A stretch of 64,000 bases of DNA from JANXQE01 sp035651635 (GTDB lineage: Bacteria > Verrucomicrobiota > Verrucomicrobiia > Limisphaerales > UBA8199): contig DASRFK010000240.1 of NCBI GenBank assembly GCA_035651635.1, positions 16,747-80,746 on the forward strand. The letters run 5' to 3'. Position numbers and translations under genes: made by a program. Of the stretch, positions 44,046-52,794 are shown one piece after another. Below the pieces are notes generated by a model. The model ran no database searches. It saw nothing but the letters and a program-made list of their open reading frames with translations, and had not been told where the DNA came from. How positions within the stretch are numbered: the stretch's first letter is position 1; each line of letters starts with the position of its first letter.

Positions 44046-46352
44046 TTAATTACGGTCCTGGCCTTGTTCCCGTTGGAATTTGTGCAGGCGGGCATTTTCT
44101 TCCGCTTGGACCTCGTTTTCCATGCGCCTGACCTCGGGCAGCTTATCCTTTTCGGCTCGAGCAGTCAGGGCTGCCACTTCCGGTGTTGGCAGCACGGTCG
44201 GGCGGATCAGAACGATAAGCTCGCTCCGGGTTTCGTCTTTTTCAGAACTGCGGAAGAGATAGCCCAGAAGCGGGATGTCTTTAAGCAGAGGGACACCTGA
44301 ATTATTCGAGTTTTTGTCGGTCTCGATCAGGCCGCCCAGCATGATGGTGTCACGATCGCGGACGGCCACTTTGGCCGTGGCATCCTTGGAGCTGGTAACC
44401 GGCACATCGCCGACGCCTTGAATGGTCACATTGCCTTTGAAACTGTCGATTTTCTGGTGGATATCCATGACCACCAGGCCGTCGGGGTTAATCAAAGGCG
44501 TGACTTCGAGCGAGACACCGATTTGTAGTTGTTGGATGGTAGAATAGCCACCGAACGCGCCACCGCCGTAATAGCTGCCCTGCGGGTAGGGCCGCGACTC
44601 ACCAACAAAGAGGGTGGCGGGGACAGCATGAGAAGTTTGAATCCGTGGCCGTTGCAAAATGCGCGCATGAGCATCGGAAGCCAAAGCCTGCACGGCAACG
44701 TCCAGGTCATTATTGCCGAGGCTGGCCAAATAACTGAACCCGCTGGGAAGGTTCCCCGCGGCGTTAGTGGCCCCATTAAGCAAGCTAAAGCTGCCTGGAC
44801 TGACAAAGCTATTATTGTTGATCGCGCCCTGACCCAGAAAAGAGTTGCCGATGCCGTGCGGTTTATTTTCCAGGTAGCTAACCCCCAACGTGCTTGAAGT
44901 ATTCAGCGAGACTTCAATGATCACCGCTTCAATCAAAACCTGCGCCAGCACGACATCGAGCTTGGCAACGATATCCTTGATGATTTTCATATCATCGCGC
45001 GAGGCATAAATCAAAAGCGCGTTGGTGCGCTCGTCGGCAATGATCTTGGTCTGACCCAACACTTGGATTTCGCCCGAAACAGACGCGCGATTGATAATGT
45101 TCCGCAGACGATCGCTGAAAGAGTTCGCAGCGCCGCCTGGCTGGGTAGCGGCTTGCGGGGTAGTCGTGCCGCCGTAGGGGGAGGCCCCAAAACCCGTGCT
45201 GCCGGGAAACCCGGTGCCCAGGCCGGTGCGACCCAAGCCGGAGCCACTTCGCCCGTAGCCGGCGCCTCGAGTTCCTCCAGCCCCGCCGGCGGAAGTGCCA
45301 ACCGTGGTGGCGCCGCCGCCAGTACTCAGGCTGTTGAGCGCGCTGGCAATATCCGAAGCCAGAGCGTATTTGATCGGGATCACTTCGGAGATGAATTCCG
45401 AAGGAACGGAGATATCGATCTTTTTGACCATCTCGAGCATGCGTTTGACGTTTTCAGAGTAATCGCGCAGCACGAGAATCTGGCTCGCGTCAATGGGCAG
45501 GATGCCATTCGCCAGGCCGGGGCTGGCAAAGGGCGTGAGAACCGGAACCAGCTCGGTCGGCTTGACGTAGGTGGTTTGAACCACGTGGGTCACAAACTGA
45601 CCCATATCCGGCAATTGTTCCGGCTTTTCTTTATTAAATGGAGCGCCAATCTGGCCGGCTTGAGCCGTGGGAACGACCTTGACGAACTTGTCACCGACGT
45701 TGACCACGGCAATGCCGTTCAACGCCAGCACGGCGTCAAAAGCCTGGATGGCTTCGCGGCGAGTCAGCGGCGTCTGGGTCTTGAGGGTGATGGTCGGGGC
45801 GGGAAGGCTGGTGGGGCGGAGGACCGTGCGGCCCACCAGCTCGGCATAGATCTGCAGAACCTGGTTTAAGTCCGTGGCCGGGAAATTGATGGTTCCGGCA
45901 GGAAGCGTCTCATCGGGGGGCATATTGGTTGAGCTCGCGGCGGGAACCGGGGCGGCCGTAGCTTCGGTGGCGGTCCTGGGCTGACCTGGAATTGGAGCCG
46001 GCGAGCCGGGAGCGGGCAGCCCTACAGCGGGCCGAATGGGTGTGCTGGTTGGGCCACTGGATGGGGTTAGAACATTGCGCGTGCCGGGCGCAGGAACGGG
46101 GACGGGCACCGGAACCGGAACGGCCGCCGGCATCAGCACGTTGATGCTTGCGGCTGGAGCATTGGTCTGCGCCGTCGACAAAGCCGGCGTCGGTTTGCCA
46201 TTGATTGCGTTTTGGAGGGCTTGCTGGAGTTGGGCACCGCGATTGGTGTCGCGGCTGGTGTCGGCGGGCAAAGGGGCGAACGTGCCAGTGTCCGCGGCGC
46301 GCGCCCCGATAGTCAGAGAGCTCAGTGCTAGCGTGAGCAGAAATGTTTTCAC
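44046..46352 (-). CDS. Type II secretion / pilus secretin (GspD-like)
   Basis: 768 residues. A signal peptide is followed by a Pro/Ala-rich linker containing a (PV) run at residues 79-86. N0-like (TINFPATDLNQVLQIYAELV) and N1-like domains (VVQTTYVKPTELVPVLTPF) precede a Gly/Ser-rich insertion and the secretin core (VLAQVLIEAVIIEVSLNTSSTLGVSYL, then RDRDTIMLGGLIETDKNSNNSGVPLLKDIPLLGYLF). It overlaps the PilO-like gene by 4 bases (ATGA). It would form the outer-membrane pore of the system whose ATPase and inner-membrane parts lie upstream. Confidence 0.9.
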   Translation of the reverse strand: MKTFLLTLALSSLTIGARAADTGTFAPLPADTSRDTNRGAQLQQALQNAINGKPTPALSTAQTNAPAASINVLMPAAVPVPVPVPVPAPGTRNVLTPSSGPTSTPIRPAVGLPAPGSPAPIPGQPRTATEATAAPVPAASSTNMPPDETLPAGTINFPATDLNQVLQIYAELVGRTVLRPTSLPAPTITLKTQTPLTRREAIQAFDAVLALNGIAVVNVGDKFVKVVPTAQAGQIGAPFNKEKPEQLPDMGQFVTHVVQTTYVKPTELVPVLTPFASPGLANGILPIDASQILVLRDYSENVKRMLEMVKKIDISVPSEFISEVIPIKYALASDIASALNSLSTGGGATTVGTSAGGAGGTRGAGYGRSGSGLGRTGLGTGFPGSTGFGASPYGGTTTPQAATQPGGAANSFSDRLRNIINRASVSGEIQVLGQTKIIADERTNALLIYASRDDMKIIKDIVAKLDVVLAQVLIEAVIIEVSLNTSSTLGVSYLENKPHGIGNSFLGQGAINNNSFVSPGSFSLLNGATNAAGNLPSGFSYLASLGNNDLDVAVQALASDAHARILQRPRIQTSHAVPATLFVGESRPYPQGSYYGGGAFGGYSTIQQLQIGVSLEVTPLINPDGLVVMDIHQKIDSFKGNVTIQGVGDVPVTSSKDATAKVAVRDRDTIMLGGLIETDKNSNNSGVPLLKDIPLLGYLFRSSEKDETRSELIVLIRPTVLPTPEVAALTARAEKDKLPEVRRMENEVQAEENARLHKFQREQGQDRN

Positions 46353-47014
46353 GATTTTTTGGTCGAAGTTGAAGTTTTCTCTGCCGGCGGAGAAGCGGCC
46401 TTACCGGCGGGCGATGGTAAAGCGGGCGTGCGTCCGCTTGAGGTGGCAGCCGGACGGGGAGCCGCGCTCGTTCGAGCCGTGGTTTTCTTCTGGTAACTCG
46501 CGACCAGTTTTACCTGGGCGAGCAATTGCTGGCGCGGAGGGTCGGGACGCAGACTCAAATCGCGCACGCGAATCTGGGAATTGCCCGCCCCCAGGTTATA
46601 AAGGAAATCGACCAACTGCTGTTCGCCGGCCTGAACGCTGACGCTCTGGCTTTTTTCGAGAAAAAACTGGTTGGTCTGGGTGTTGATATGCGAGCCCGAA
46701 ACGATGTGGACGCCGCTCTGGCCGGCCTGCGCGTTCACCGCGTTGGCGAACTGCAAGGACTGTTCCTCGGGCAGCACGTCGGAGTTTTCCTGCTGATATT
46801 TGCGAAGGCCGGCCATGTACAGGTTGGTCTGGGCAATTTCGGTTTCGTAGCGAGCCAATTTGCGCTTGGCCTCATCCATCCGGTCGTGAGCGGCCGACAG
46901 GTCGGAGAAATGCGGGAAAACGAACAGGAAATTCAGCACGATGAAGAACAGGACCGCAAAGCCGGCCACCACCCGTTTTTCAAACGGCCGCAGATTATTC
47001 CAATAAGCGCTCAT
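46349..47014 (-). CDS. PilO/GspM-like inner-membrane protein
   Basis: 221 residues from ATG 47014. One N-terminal helix (VVAGFAVLFFIVLNFLFVF) is followed by a short coiled coil (AAHDRMDEAKRKLARYETEIAQT) and a ferredoxin-like region with 'IRVRDLSLRPDPPRQQLLAQVKLVASYQKK', the architecture of PilO/GspM. The Ser/Ala/Pro/Lys-rich tail is low complexity. ATGA overlaps join it to the PilM/N-like gene and to the secretin gene. The longer frame to 47281 lies entirely inside the preceding gene and was rejected. Confidence 0.82.
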   Translation of the reverse strand: MSAYWNNLRPFEKRVVAGFAVLFFIVLNFLFVFPHFSDLSAAHDRMDEAKRKLARYETEIAQTNLYMAGLRKYQQENSDVLPEEQSLQFANAVNAQAGQSGVHIVSGSHINTQTNQFFLEKSQSVSVQAGEQQLVDFLYNLGAGNSQIRVRDLSLRPDPPRQQLLAQVKLVASYQKKTTARTSAAPRPAATSSGRTPALPSPAGKAASPPAEKTSTSTKKS

Positions 47015-48801
47015 TGCACCTCCGAGCGTTTCAATTCCAGGCTTAGACTCCAGTTGGCGGTAGTGCCTTGAACGCGGAACTGGATCCCCTCGCCTTTGTT
47101 GGGATCGAACAAAGGCTGGCCACGAACCAGGGTTTTGCGCATCTCGGATTCGAAGACATACAACTGGTCGGTCGCGTCGGACGGCGCGGTTCCCGTCAGG
47201 TTCAGGCGGTGGCCGTCGGTGAAATTCATACTGTCGAGCGTCATGTTCTCGCGGAGCAACTTCGCGGTGGTGCTCCAGCAATCCAACCCCGCGAACTTCA
47301 AATCGTCGCGCTCCTGGAGCACTTTAAAACGGTCGCGCAACTGAATGGCATTGGTATAAGTCGGGCCGAGCTGAGCGACCTGGTCAACGACGGCATTCGT
47401 CGTGACGGTGGCATAACCCAATCTCGCCATATAAACGGCCACCCAGAGCAGGTACAAAGCGCCCGCCGCGAGCAAGCCGCGCATCCAGAGCCGGTCAACA
47501 AACTGCTGCTGATATCGCGCGGCAAACTCGGGAGGCATCAGGTTGCCGCGCGGTTCGCTTTGGGCGGAGCGCCGGGCCGTCAGCGCTGCCAGTTCTCGCG
47601 CCGGCCTTGGCGGAATTGTCTCAATCGGCTGTTCCAACCCGGCCCGCAGCGCCGGTTCCCAATGGGCGGTGCTGGCGTCCGACACCAGGTGCCAATCGGG
47701 CGGGGCGCTCAGCCATCCTTCCAATTCGCCGGCCCAAGCCATTTGCAGCAGTTGCTCTTTGAGCGCGGCGGGCTGATTCGCGGTTGGCAGGGTCAACAAA
47801 TCAAGACTTTGCAGGACACCCTTGTACCACCACGCCACCAGCGCCGTGCTTTTGCCCGCTCCCGCCTCGGGATGAATCCAGGCGCCGTCTTTCAATACAG
47901 CCGTAGTCTGCAGTTGGTCCAGCAAGGGCAACTCCAGGCGGTCGGCCAGAAACCCTTGCCCTTCGAGCCGGCCGAGAAATTCCTCGACCGCGCTTCGCTC
48001 GACCATCATGACCACGACGGTCTGCAAATTGCCATCGGCATGCGGCAGGGTATAGATGCTCCAGACGACCTGCGCGACCGGCATGGGCGAGAGCTTTTCG
48101 AGCTGTAACTCGACCATGGACAGCGTTTCGTCGAAATCACTGCGAGGCAATTGGATTACCCGGAGAAAAACATTTTCCGGAGGCAGCCAGGCAATATTGA
48201 GTTTGCGATGGAAAAAGGAGCGCCAGTCCTTGGCGACCAAACTGGCCGGCAAGCGCTCGCCGTCGCGGGAGGTATGCTCCCGGTTGAGAACGTAGCCAGA
48301 GCCGCGGGCGTCGAATTGCCAGACCTGCCGGGCTTGAGCGCCCATCTCCAACACATTACAGGAGCTGACGTTAGCAGCCTGGCGGGGTGCTTTCGGCCGT
48401 GCTCCCTTGGAAGGAGCCAGCGCCAGCGTTTGATTTGCTCTTGGTTTAGATTGAAAAACACGAATTAGAAGAAGCGCCACGAGCAAGCCAGCCACGCCGG
48501 CAGCGGGATAAAAGGCCGGTGAACTCTTCCAACGCTGGAAGGTTTGAGACAGGCGCCCGGTGAGATTGGTCGCCGAGAGTCCTGCCGGGGAATTAGTTGG
48601 CGGTCGGCCCGCGACAGAAACTGGGGAATTGGTTCTGCCGGCGCCGAGGGGAAAGCCTGGTCGTTGTGGGAGAGCGTTGGTAGCGCCGGGAAGGCGCGGG
48701 AATCTCGGTAATAAGTTGGTGGCGGCATGGAGCTCGGACGTGAGAAGGAGCGCGCCGACAACGACTGAGGCCAGCAGCCCAGCTAATCGCGAAAAGGTCA
48801 T
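47011..48801 (-). CDS. PilM/GspL-like fused to PilN-like protein
   Basis: 596 residues. An N-terminal signal-like helix (LAGLLASVVVGALLLTSELHA) and Thr/Asn/Pro-rich stretch precede a membrane helix (YPAAGVAGLLVALLLIRVF, about 98-116). A cytoplasmic-type actin-like GspL/PilM region follows (LPASLVAKDWRSFFHRKLNIAWLPPENVFLRVIQLPRSDFDETLSMVELQLEKLSPMP). A second helix at about 437-457 (GLLAAGALYLLWVAVYMAR) leads to a PilN-like C-terminal domain (LDSMNFTDGHRLNLTGTAPSDATDQLYVFESEM). The domain order is unusual. Its start lies 6 nt after the ATPase gene. Confidence 0.75.
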   Translation of the reverse strand: MTFSRLAGLLASVVVGALLLTSELHAATNLLPRFPRLPGATNALPQRPGFPLGAGRTNSPVSVAGRPPTNSPAGLSATNLTGRLSQTFQRWKSSPAFYPAAGVAGLLVALLLIRVFQSKPRANQTLALAPSKGARPKAPRQAANVSSCNVLEMGAQARQVWQFDARGSGYVLNREHTSRDGERLPASLVAKDWRSFFHRKLNIAWLPPENVFLRVIQLPRSDFDETLSMVELQLEKLSPMPVAQVVWSIYTLPHADGNLQTVVVMMVERSAVEEFLGRLEGQGFLADRLELPLLDQLQTTAVLKDGAWIHPEAGAGKSTALVAWWYKGVLQSLDLLTLPTANQPAALKEQLLQMAWAGELEGWLSAPPDWHLVSDASTAHWEPALRAGLEQPIETIPPRPARELAALTARRSAQSEPRGNLMPPEFAARYQQQFVDRLWMRGLLAAGALYLLWVAVYMARLGYATVTTNAVVDQVAQLGPTYTNAIQLRDRFKVLQERDDLKFAGLDCWSTTAKLLRENMTLDSMNFTDGHRLNLTGTAPSDATDQLYVFESEMRKTLVRGQPLFDPNKGEGIQFRVQGTTANWSLSLELKRSEVQ

Positions 48802-48807
48802 CTTGCG

Positions 48808-50562
48808 TTAGCTTTTCACCCACACACCCGCCTTGGTATCTTCGACGAGAGAATCGAGGTGTTCCTCGATCTGGGTGACGCGCAGGACCTCTTCGATGGT
48901 GGTCGAGCCCGCCTTAACCTTATTCCAACCGTCAGTGCGAAGAGTGCGCATGCCAGAGTCAATCGCGCGTTGGGCGATGGTCGACGCCGGCGAGCGATTA
49001 AGAATGAGCGGGCGCAAGGCTTCGTTGAGGATCAGCAGTTCATAGATCCCCATCCGGCCCTGATACCCGAGCTGACGGCATGCTTCGCAACCCGCGCCGT
49101 GCCAGAAGCGCGCCGTCTCGATTTGGTCTTCGGGAAAGCCAATCCGTCTCAAGTAGTCGCGTTCGACCTTTTGTTCGGTCTTGCAGTGTGGGCAGATGGT
49201 GCGCACGAGGCGCTGGGCCATCACCGCTTCCACCGACGAGGCCACCAGGAACGGTTCGATGCCCATATCGATCAACCGCGTGAAAGCGCTCGGGGCATCA
49301 TTGGTGTGCAAGGTGCTAAAAACCAAGTGGCCGGTCAGCGCCGCGCGGATGGCGATTTCCGCCGTCTCCAAATCGCGGATCTCGCCCACCATGATGACGT
49401 TTGGATCCTGGCGCAGGATATGGCGCAAACCCATGGCGAAGGTCAGACCAATCTCGGGCCGCACCGCGATTTGGTTGATACCTTTGAGTTCGTATTCGAC
49501 CGGCTCCTCGATCGTGATGATACGTTTATGGACGGAGTTGATCGTGCTGAGAAACGCGTAGAGAGAAGTCGATTTGCCTGACCCGGTCGGGCCGGTCACC
49601 AGGAAGATGCCGTGCGGCTTAATAATGATCTCGCGGATCGCCTGCTCTTCCAGAGGCGAAAACCCAAGCTTGTCCAGGCTCAGGAAGATCTTGCCGCGAG
49701 TCAGCAAGCGCAACGACACGCTCTCACCGTAGACAGTTGGGACGGTCGAGACGCGGATGTCGATTTCCTCGCCCTTGATCCGAACGTTGATGCGGCCGTC
49801 CTGAGGCAGGCGCTTTTCGGAAATGTTCATGCCCGACATGACCTTGATTCGGGAAATCAGCGCCGCCTGGAAGCGCTTGAGCTGAGGGGGCATGGGCGTC
49901 TGGTGCAGAATACCATCGATGCGGTACCGGATGCGCAGTTCATCCTCGGCTGGTTCGAAGTGAATGTCCGTCGCGCGATCCTTGTAGGCCTCCCAGATGA
50001 CCTGGTTGACAAACTTGATGACACTGGCTTCCTGGTCACTCTCGGTGATTTCTTTATCGACCGGCAAATCCAGATCGACGAGGGCTTCTTCCTGGTCGAG
50101 TTCACCCAACGTTTCGGCGCCTACGCCGTAGAAATTCTTCAACGCTTTCTCGATTTCCGGCCGGGTCGCCAGGGCGAATTGCACCGGGCCGCGCGCATCG
50201 AACCGAACCGCATTGAGCATGGCGGAATCGAAAGGATTACTGACCGCAATTTGAAGGGTGCCCTCGGAGACCTGCGTGGGCAGGACGGAATACTGGAAAG
50301 CGACCTTGGTCGAAACGCGATTACGGGCTTCGGTGGGAACTTTAAGCTTGGCCAGATCCAGGTAGGGCCAGTTCAACGCCAGGGCGAGCTTTTGGAGAAA
50401 AACATCTTCCGCCAGGCCGCGTTCGCGGCAAATGAACGCCAGCAGCGACTCTTGCGAACCGCCCTCGACGGCGATCCGCCAGGCCTTGCGGTACTCCTCA
50501 AACTGCTCCGGAGTGGCCAGGCCCATGCCGGACAAAAACTCTTTTACGGATACAAACGCCAT
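48808..50562 (-). CDS. gspE: GspE/PilB-type secretion ATPase
   Basis: 584 residues. The N-terminal GspE_N/MshEN-like domain (1-150) precedes the hexameric ATPase core: Walker A TGPTGSGKS (323-331), Asp box (IIIEEPVEYEL near 350), Walker B MVGEIRDLET (391-400) and the His box TGHLVFSTLHTNDA. The tetra-Cys zinc element CPHC (457-460) and CEAC (492-495) is intact, typical of GspE/PilB. It is the first gene of the tight minus-strand run and should power assembly of a pilus or pseudopilus. Confidence 0.92.
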   Translation of the reverse strand: MAFVSVKEFLSGMGLATPEQFEEYRKAWRIAVEGGSQESLLAFICRERGLAEDVFLQKLALALNWPYLDLAKLKVPTEARNRVSTKVAFQYSVLPTQVSEGTLQIAVSNPFDSAMLNAVRFDARGPVQFALATRPEIEKALKNFYGVGAETLGELDQEEALVDLDLPVDKEITESDQEASVIKFVNQVIWEAYKDRATDIHFEPAEDELRIRYRIDGILHQTPMPPQLKRFQAALISRIKVMSGMNISEKRLPQDGRINVRIKGEEIDIRVSTVPTVYGESVSLRLLTRGKIFLSLDKLGFSPLEEQAIREIIIKPHGIFLVTGPTGSGKSTSLYAFLSTINSVHKRIITIEEPVEYELKGINQIAVRPEIGLTFAMGLRHILRQDPNVIMVGEIRDLETAEIAIRAALTGHLVFSTLHTNDAPSAFTRLIDMGIEPFLVASSVEAVMAQRLVRTICPHCKTEQKVERDYLRRIGFPEDQIETARFWHGAGCEACRQLGYQGRMGIYELLILNEALRPLILNRSPASTIAQRAIDSGMRTLRTDGWNKVKAGSTTIEEVLRVTQIEEHLDSLVEDTKAGVWVKS

Positions 50563-51239
50563 GAGCTTACAGACGATTCATTCGTCGGAATGAAACACGT
50601 AAAACTATGAAAAGTTGCGCCAGGGGTCAAAGAATTTAGGCCGGAGCGCCGCAGGCAATTCACCTCTGGGTTGGCCAATTGTTGAATCAGCCGAGCTTGC
50701 TAGAAAATGGGGTTGACGCCTACTCCTGCACGCGCTGCGGCGCACCGGCCGGTTGCCATCGGCCCTTCTCCCAACTAATAGCGGTCACCTTGTTTGCGCA
50801 CTGAAGGAGGTGCCAGAGATTTGCGATGAAATGGGAGGGCATCCACGTCGATGGACGCGGAAAATATCGGACGATTCTCTGTCCCCATTCAGGGCGCAAT
50901 CTGATTTTAAAACTGTCTTACCCAGGGCATCGGCCTGCGGGCTCTCAGCCCTGAGCTATGTTCGGTCGAGCCGTTGGGTCGAGCAGGACCGCGTTGTTGG
51001 GCCGGCCCGTACGACAAATCACGCAGACTCCCAGATTTTCGGATTCCGTATCTGGGGTCGCCCCGAATCTGCGGGGAAGGTTTTCGGATTTCCAATCTGC
51101 GGTCGCTCCGAATCTGTGGGCCGGGTTTTCGGATTCCCTATCTGCGGTCGCCCCGAATCTGCGGGGAAGTTCATGGACTCGCTCCCTCGGTGTTCGGATT
51201 TGGCAATCGCGCTATTGCTACCTTTGATGTGCGAGGGGC
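50563..51239. other. 677-bp region without a clear gene, carrying a tandem repeat
   Basis: Flanked by the gspE start (minus strand) and the cysteine desulfurase stop (minus strand), so the gspE promoter must lie here. A frame of 164 codons (50753-51247, plus strand) is open, but all three plus frames are open across the repeat and the peptide (a 15-residue repeat VFGFPICGRPESAGK) matches no family. The left half holds low-complexity C/G-rich sequence with no motif I recognise. No tRNA or ncRNA seen. Confidence 0.5.
51036..51170. repeat. Three-copy 45-bp tandem repeat
   Basis: Units 51036-51080, 51081-51125 and 51126-51170 start with TTTTCGGATT and carry CTATCTGCGGTCGCCCCGAA; the spacing is exactly 45 bp each time. 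Units differ at a few positions. The period is a multiple of three, so the frame is kept in any translation. Related words occur at 33055-33155. Confidence 0.85.
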
Positions 51240-52418
51240 TCAGTTAGCAACCGGCTCCTCGAGCGGGGCGTTGGCACGGAGTTTCTCGATGATTGCAGGC
51301 AGGCGGTCCAGGACGTACTCGACCTCCGCTGCGGTGTTATAGGCGCCCAGACTGAAGCGCACGCTCGAGCGAGCACGAGCCGCGGTGCAGCCCATCGCGG
51401 TGAGCACGTGTGACGGGTCGAGCGACCCGGTGGTGCAGGCTGATCCGCTGGAAGCGCAAATCCCAGCCTGATCCAAAAGCATCAGGATGCCCTCGGCCTC
51501 AACACCGCGGAAGGCGATATTGGTCGTGTTGGGCAGACGCGGTTCGGCCGGACCATTTCTGCTGGTGCCCGAAATTCGCCGCAAAATGCCGGCTTCAAGC
51601 TGGTCCCGGAGAGCTCTAACCCGGCCGCTTGTGGTCTCGAGGTGCTCGATAGCGAGTTCGGCGGCTCGTCCGAACGCGACAATGCTGGCCACGTTTTCGG
51701 TGCCCCCGCGGCGGCCGCGCTCCTGGCCGCCCCCGATAAGGTAGGGCTGAAATTTCGTGTGCCGCTTCACATACAGCAGCCCGACGCCTTTTGGAGCGTG
51801 CAATTTGTGGCCTGACAAAGACAGAAAATCAACGCCGAGCTCTTTCGCCTCGATTCGGATCTTGCCGGCCACCTGAACAGCGTCCGTATGGCAAAGCACT
51901 CCTTTGCTTCGGCACAGGGCGGCGATCTCCCGAACTGGGAACAACATACCGGTCTCATTATTGGCCCACATAATCGAAACCAGGGCGGTGTCGGGCCGGA
52001 GGGAGCGTTCGAGTTCGCGCAGATCGAGCGCGCCCTCGTGGTTGACGGGTAAGAGCGTGACCTGGTATCCCTGCTTCTCCAGCGAAGCGCAAAATTTCAG
52101 CGTGGCGGAATGTTCGACGGCGGTAGTCACGATGTGCCGGCGGTCCGGTCGAGTTGCCAGGGCACTAGCGATGGCGGTGTTGTTGCTCTCCGTGCCGCAG
52201 CTTGTAAAAATTATCTCCCGGGGCTCGACCTGAATCAGCGCCGCGACCTGCTGGCGTGCCCGGTCGAGATGGCGCCCAACCTCGTGGCCGAAGGAGTAAG
52301 CACTTGAAGGGTTGCCCCAATTCTCTTCGAGAAACGGCAGCATGATCTCGAGGACCGCCGGAGCAATGCATGTGGTGGCGTTGTTATCGAAGTAGTAAAG
52401 GGGTGGGCGATCACTCAT
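51240..52418 (-). CDS. Cysteine desulfurase (IscS/NifS family)
   Basis: 392 residues, fold type I PLP enzyme. It removes sulfur from cysteine for Fe-S clusters or tRNA thiolation. Visible motifs: YFDNNATT at the N-terminus, HTDAVQVAGK, the PLP lysine Lys205 in SLSGHKLHAPKGVGLLYV, and the catalytic loop Cys328 in SSGSACTTGSLDPSHVL, which matches IscS/NifS rather than SufS. No isc or suf partner gene is adjacent. It starts after a 376-nt gap from the divergent RCC1/VWA gene. Confidence 0.9.
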   Translation of the reverse strand: MSDRPPLYYFDNNATTCIAPAVLEIMLPFLEENWGNPSSAYSFGHEVGRHLDRARQQVAALIQVEPREIIFTSCGTESNNTAIASALATRPDRRHIVTTAVEHSATLKFCASLEKQGYQVTLLPVNHEGALDLRELERSLRPDTALVSIMWANNETGMLFPVREIAALCRSKGVLCHTDAVQVAGKIRIEAKELGVDFLSLSGHKLHAPKGVGLLYVKRHTKFQPYLIGGGQERGRRGGTENVASIVAFGRAAELAIEHLETTSGRVRALRDQLEAGILRRISGTSRNGPAEPRLPNTTNIAFRGVEAEGILMLLDQAGICASSGSACTTGSLDPSHVLTAMGCTAARARSSVRFSLGAYNTAAEVEYVLDRLPAIIEKLRANAPLEEPVAN

Positions 52419-52794
52419 AGCTCGCGTTCGTTGAGTAAATGTGGCCGCGAACGGGCAAAGATCCAGTCGGAATGGAGCTCCGAGCTCCGGCGAAGCCTCT
52501 CTATCGCCTCGGAGCAGAAGATCTCAATGAATGGCCAAAGCAAGTGTGGATTTTCAAAATGCGTGGATTTCACGCGAAAAGAGTGAAGCCCACGCGCGAA
52601 TTGAATATAAGATGCCCAAAATCGTCTATTTCAAAGCCGTTCGCCGCTGGCATTAGAGATGCTTCTTTGGTTGGCGGCGAGGGCCACCGCAGAGCCTGTG
52701 CTCAAAAACGCACAGTTCCTGCCGGGGCCCTAATCCGCTAAAACTCAGTTGAATTGCCCGAGCAACGCACCTTCCCCAGCCCACCATTTCCGAT
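52419..52794. other. Intergenic between divergent genes
   Basis: About 376 nt separating the cysteine desulfurase (minus) and the large RCC1/VWA gene (plus). Promoters for both should lie here. A 100-codon plus-strand frame (52439-52741) has no recognisable family. No RNA gene, repeat or convincing -35/-10 pair seen. Confidence 0.4.

Noticed and set aside
47012..47281. N-terminal extension of the PilO-like gene to 47281
   Set aside because: The extension lies wholly inside the preceding gene in another frame; ATG 47014 overlaps its stop as ATGA and gives the family N-terminus.
47068..48108. 346-codon plus-strand frame opposite the PilM/N-like gene
   Set aside because: It is antisense to a clear gene, has no domain or ribosome site, and long antisense frames are expected at this GC content.
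50753..51247. 164-codon plus-strand frame over the 45-bp tandem repeat
   Set aside because: All three plus frames are open across the repeat because its period is a multiple of three; the peptide is low complexity, matches no family and overlaps the desulfurase gene end.
52439..52741. 100-codon plus-strand frame before the RCC1/VWA gene
   Set aside because: No recognisable domain, no good ribosome site, and codon use unlike the neighbours; probably a chance frame in an upstream region.
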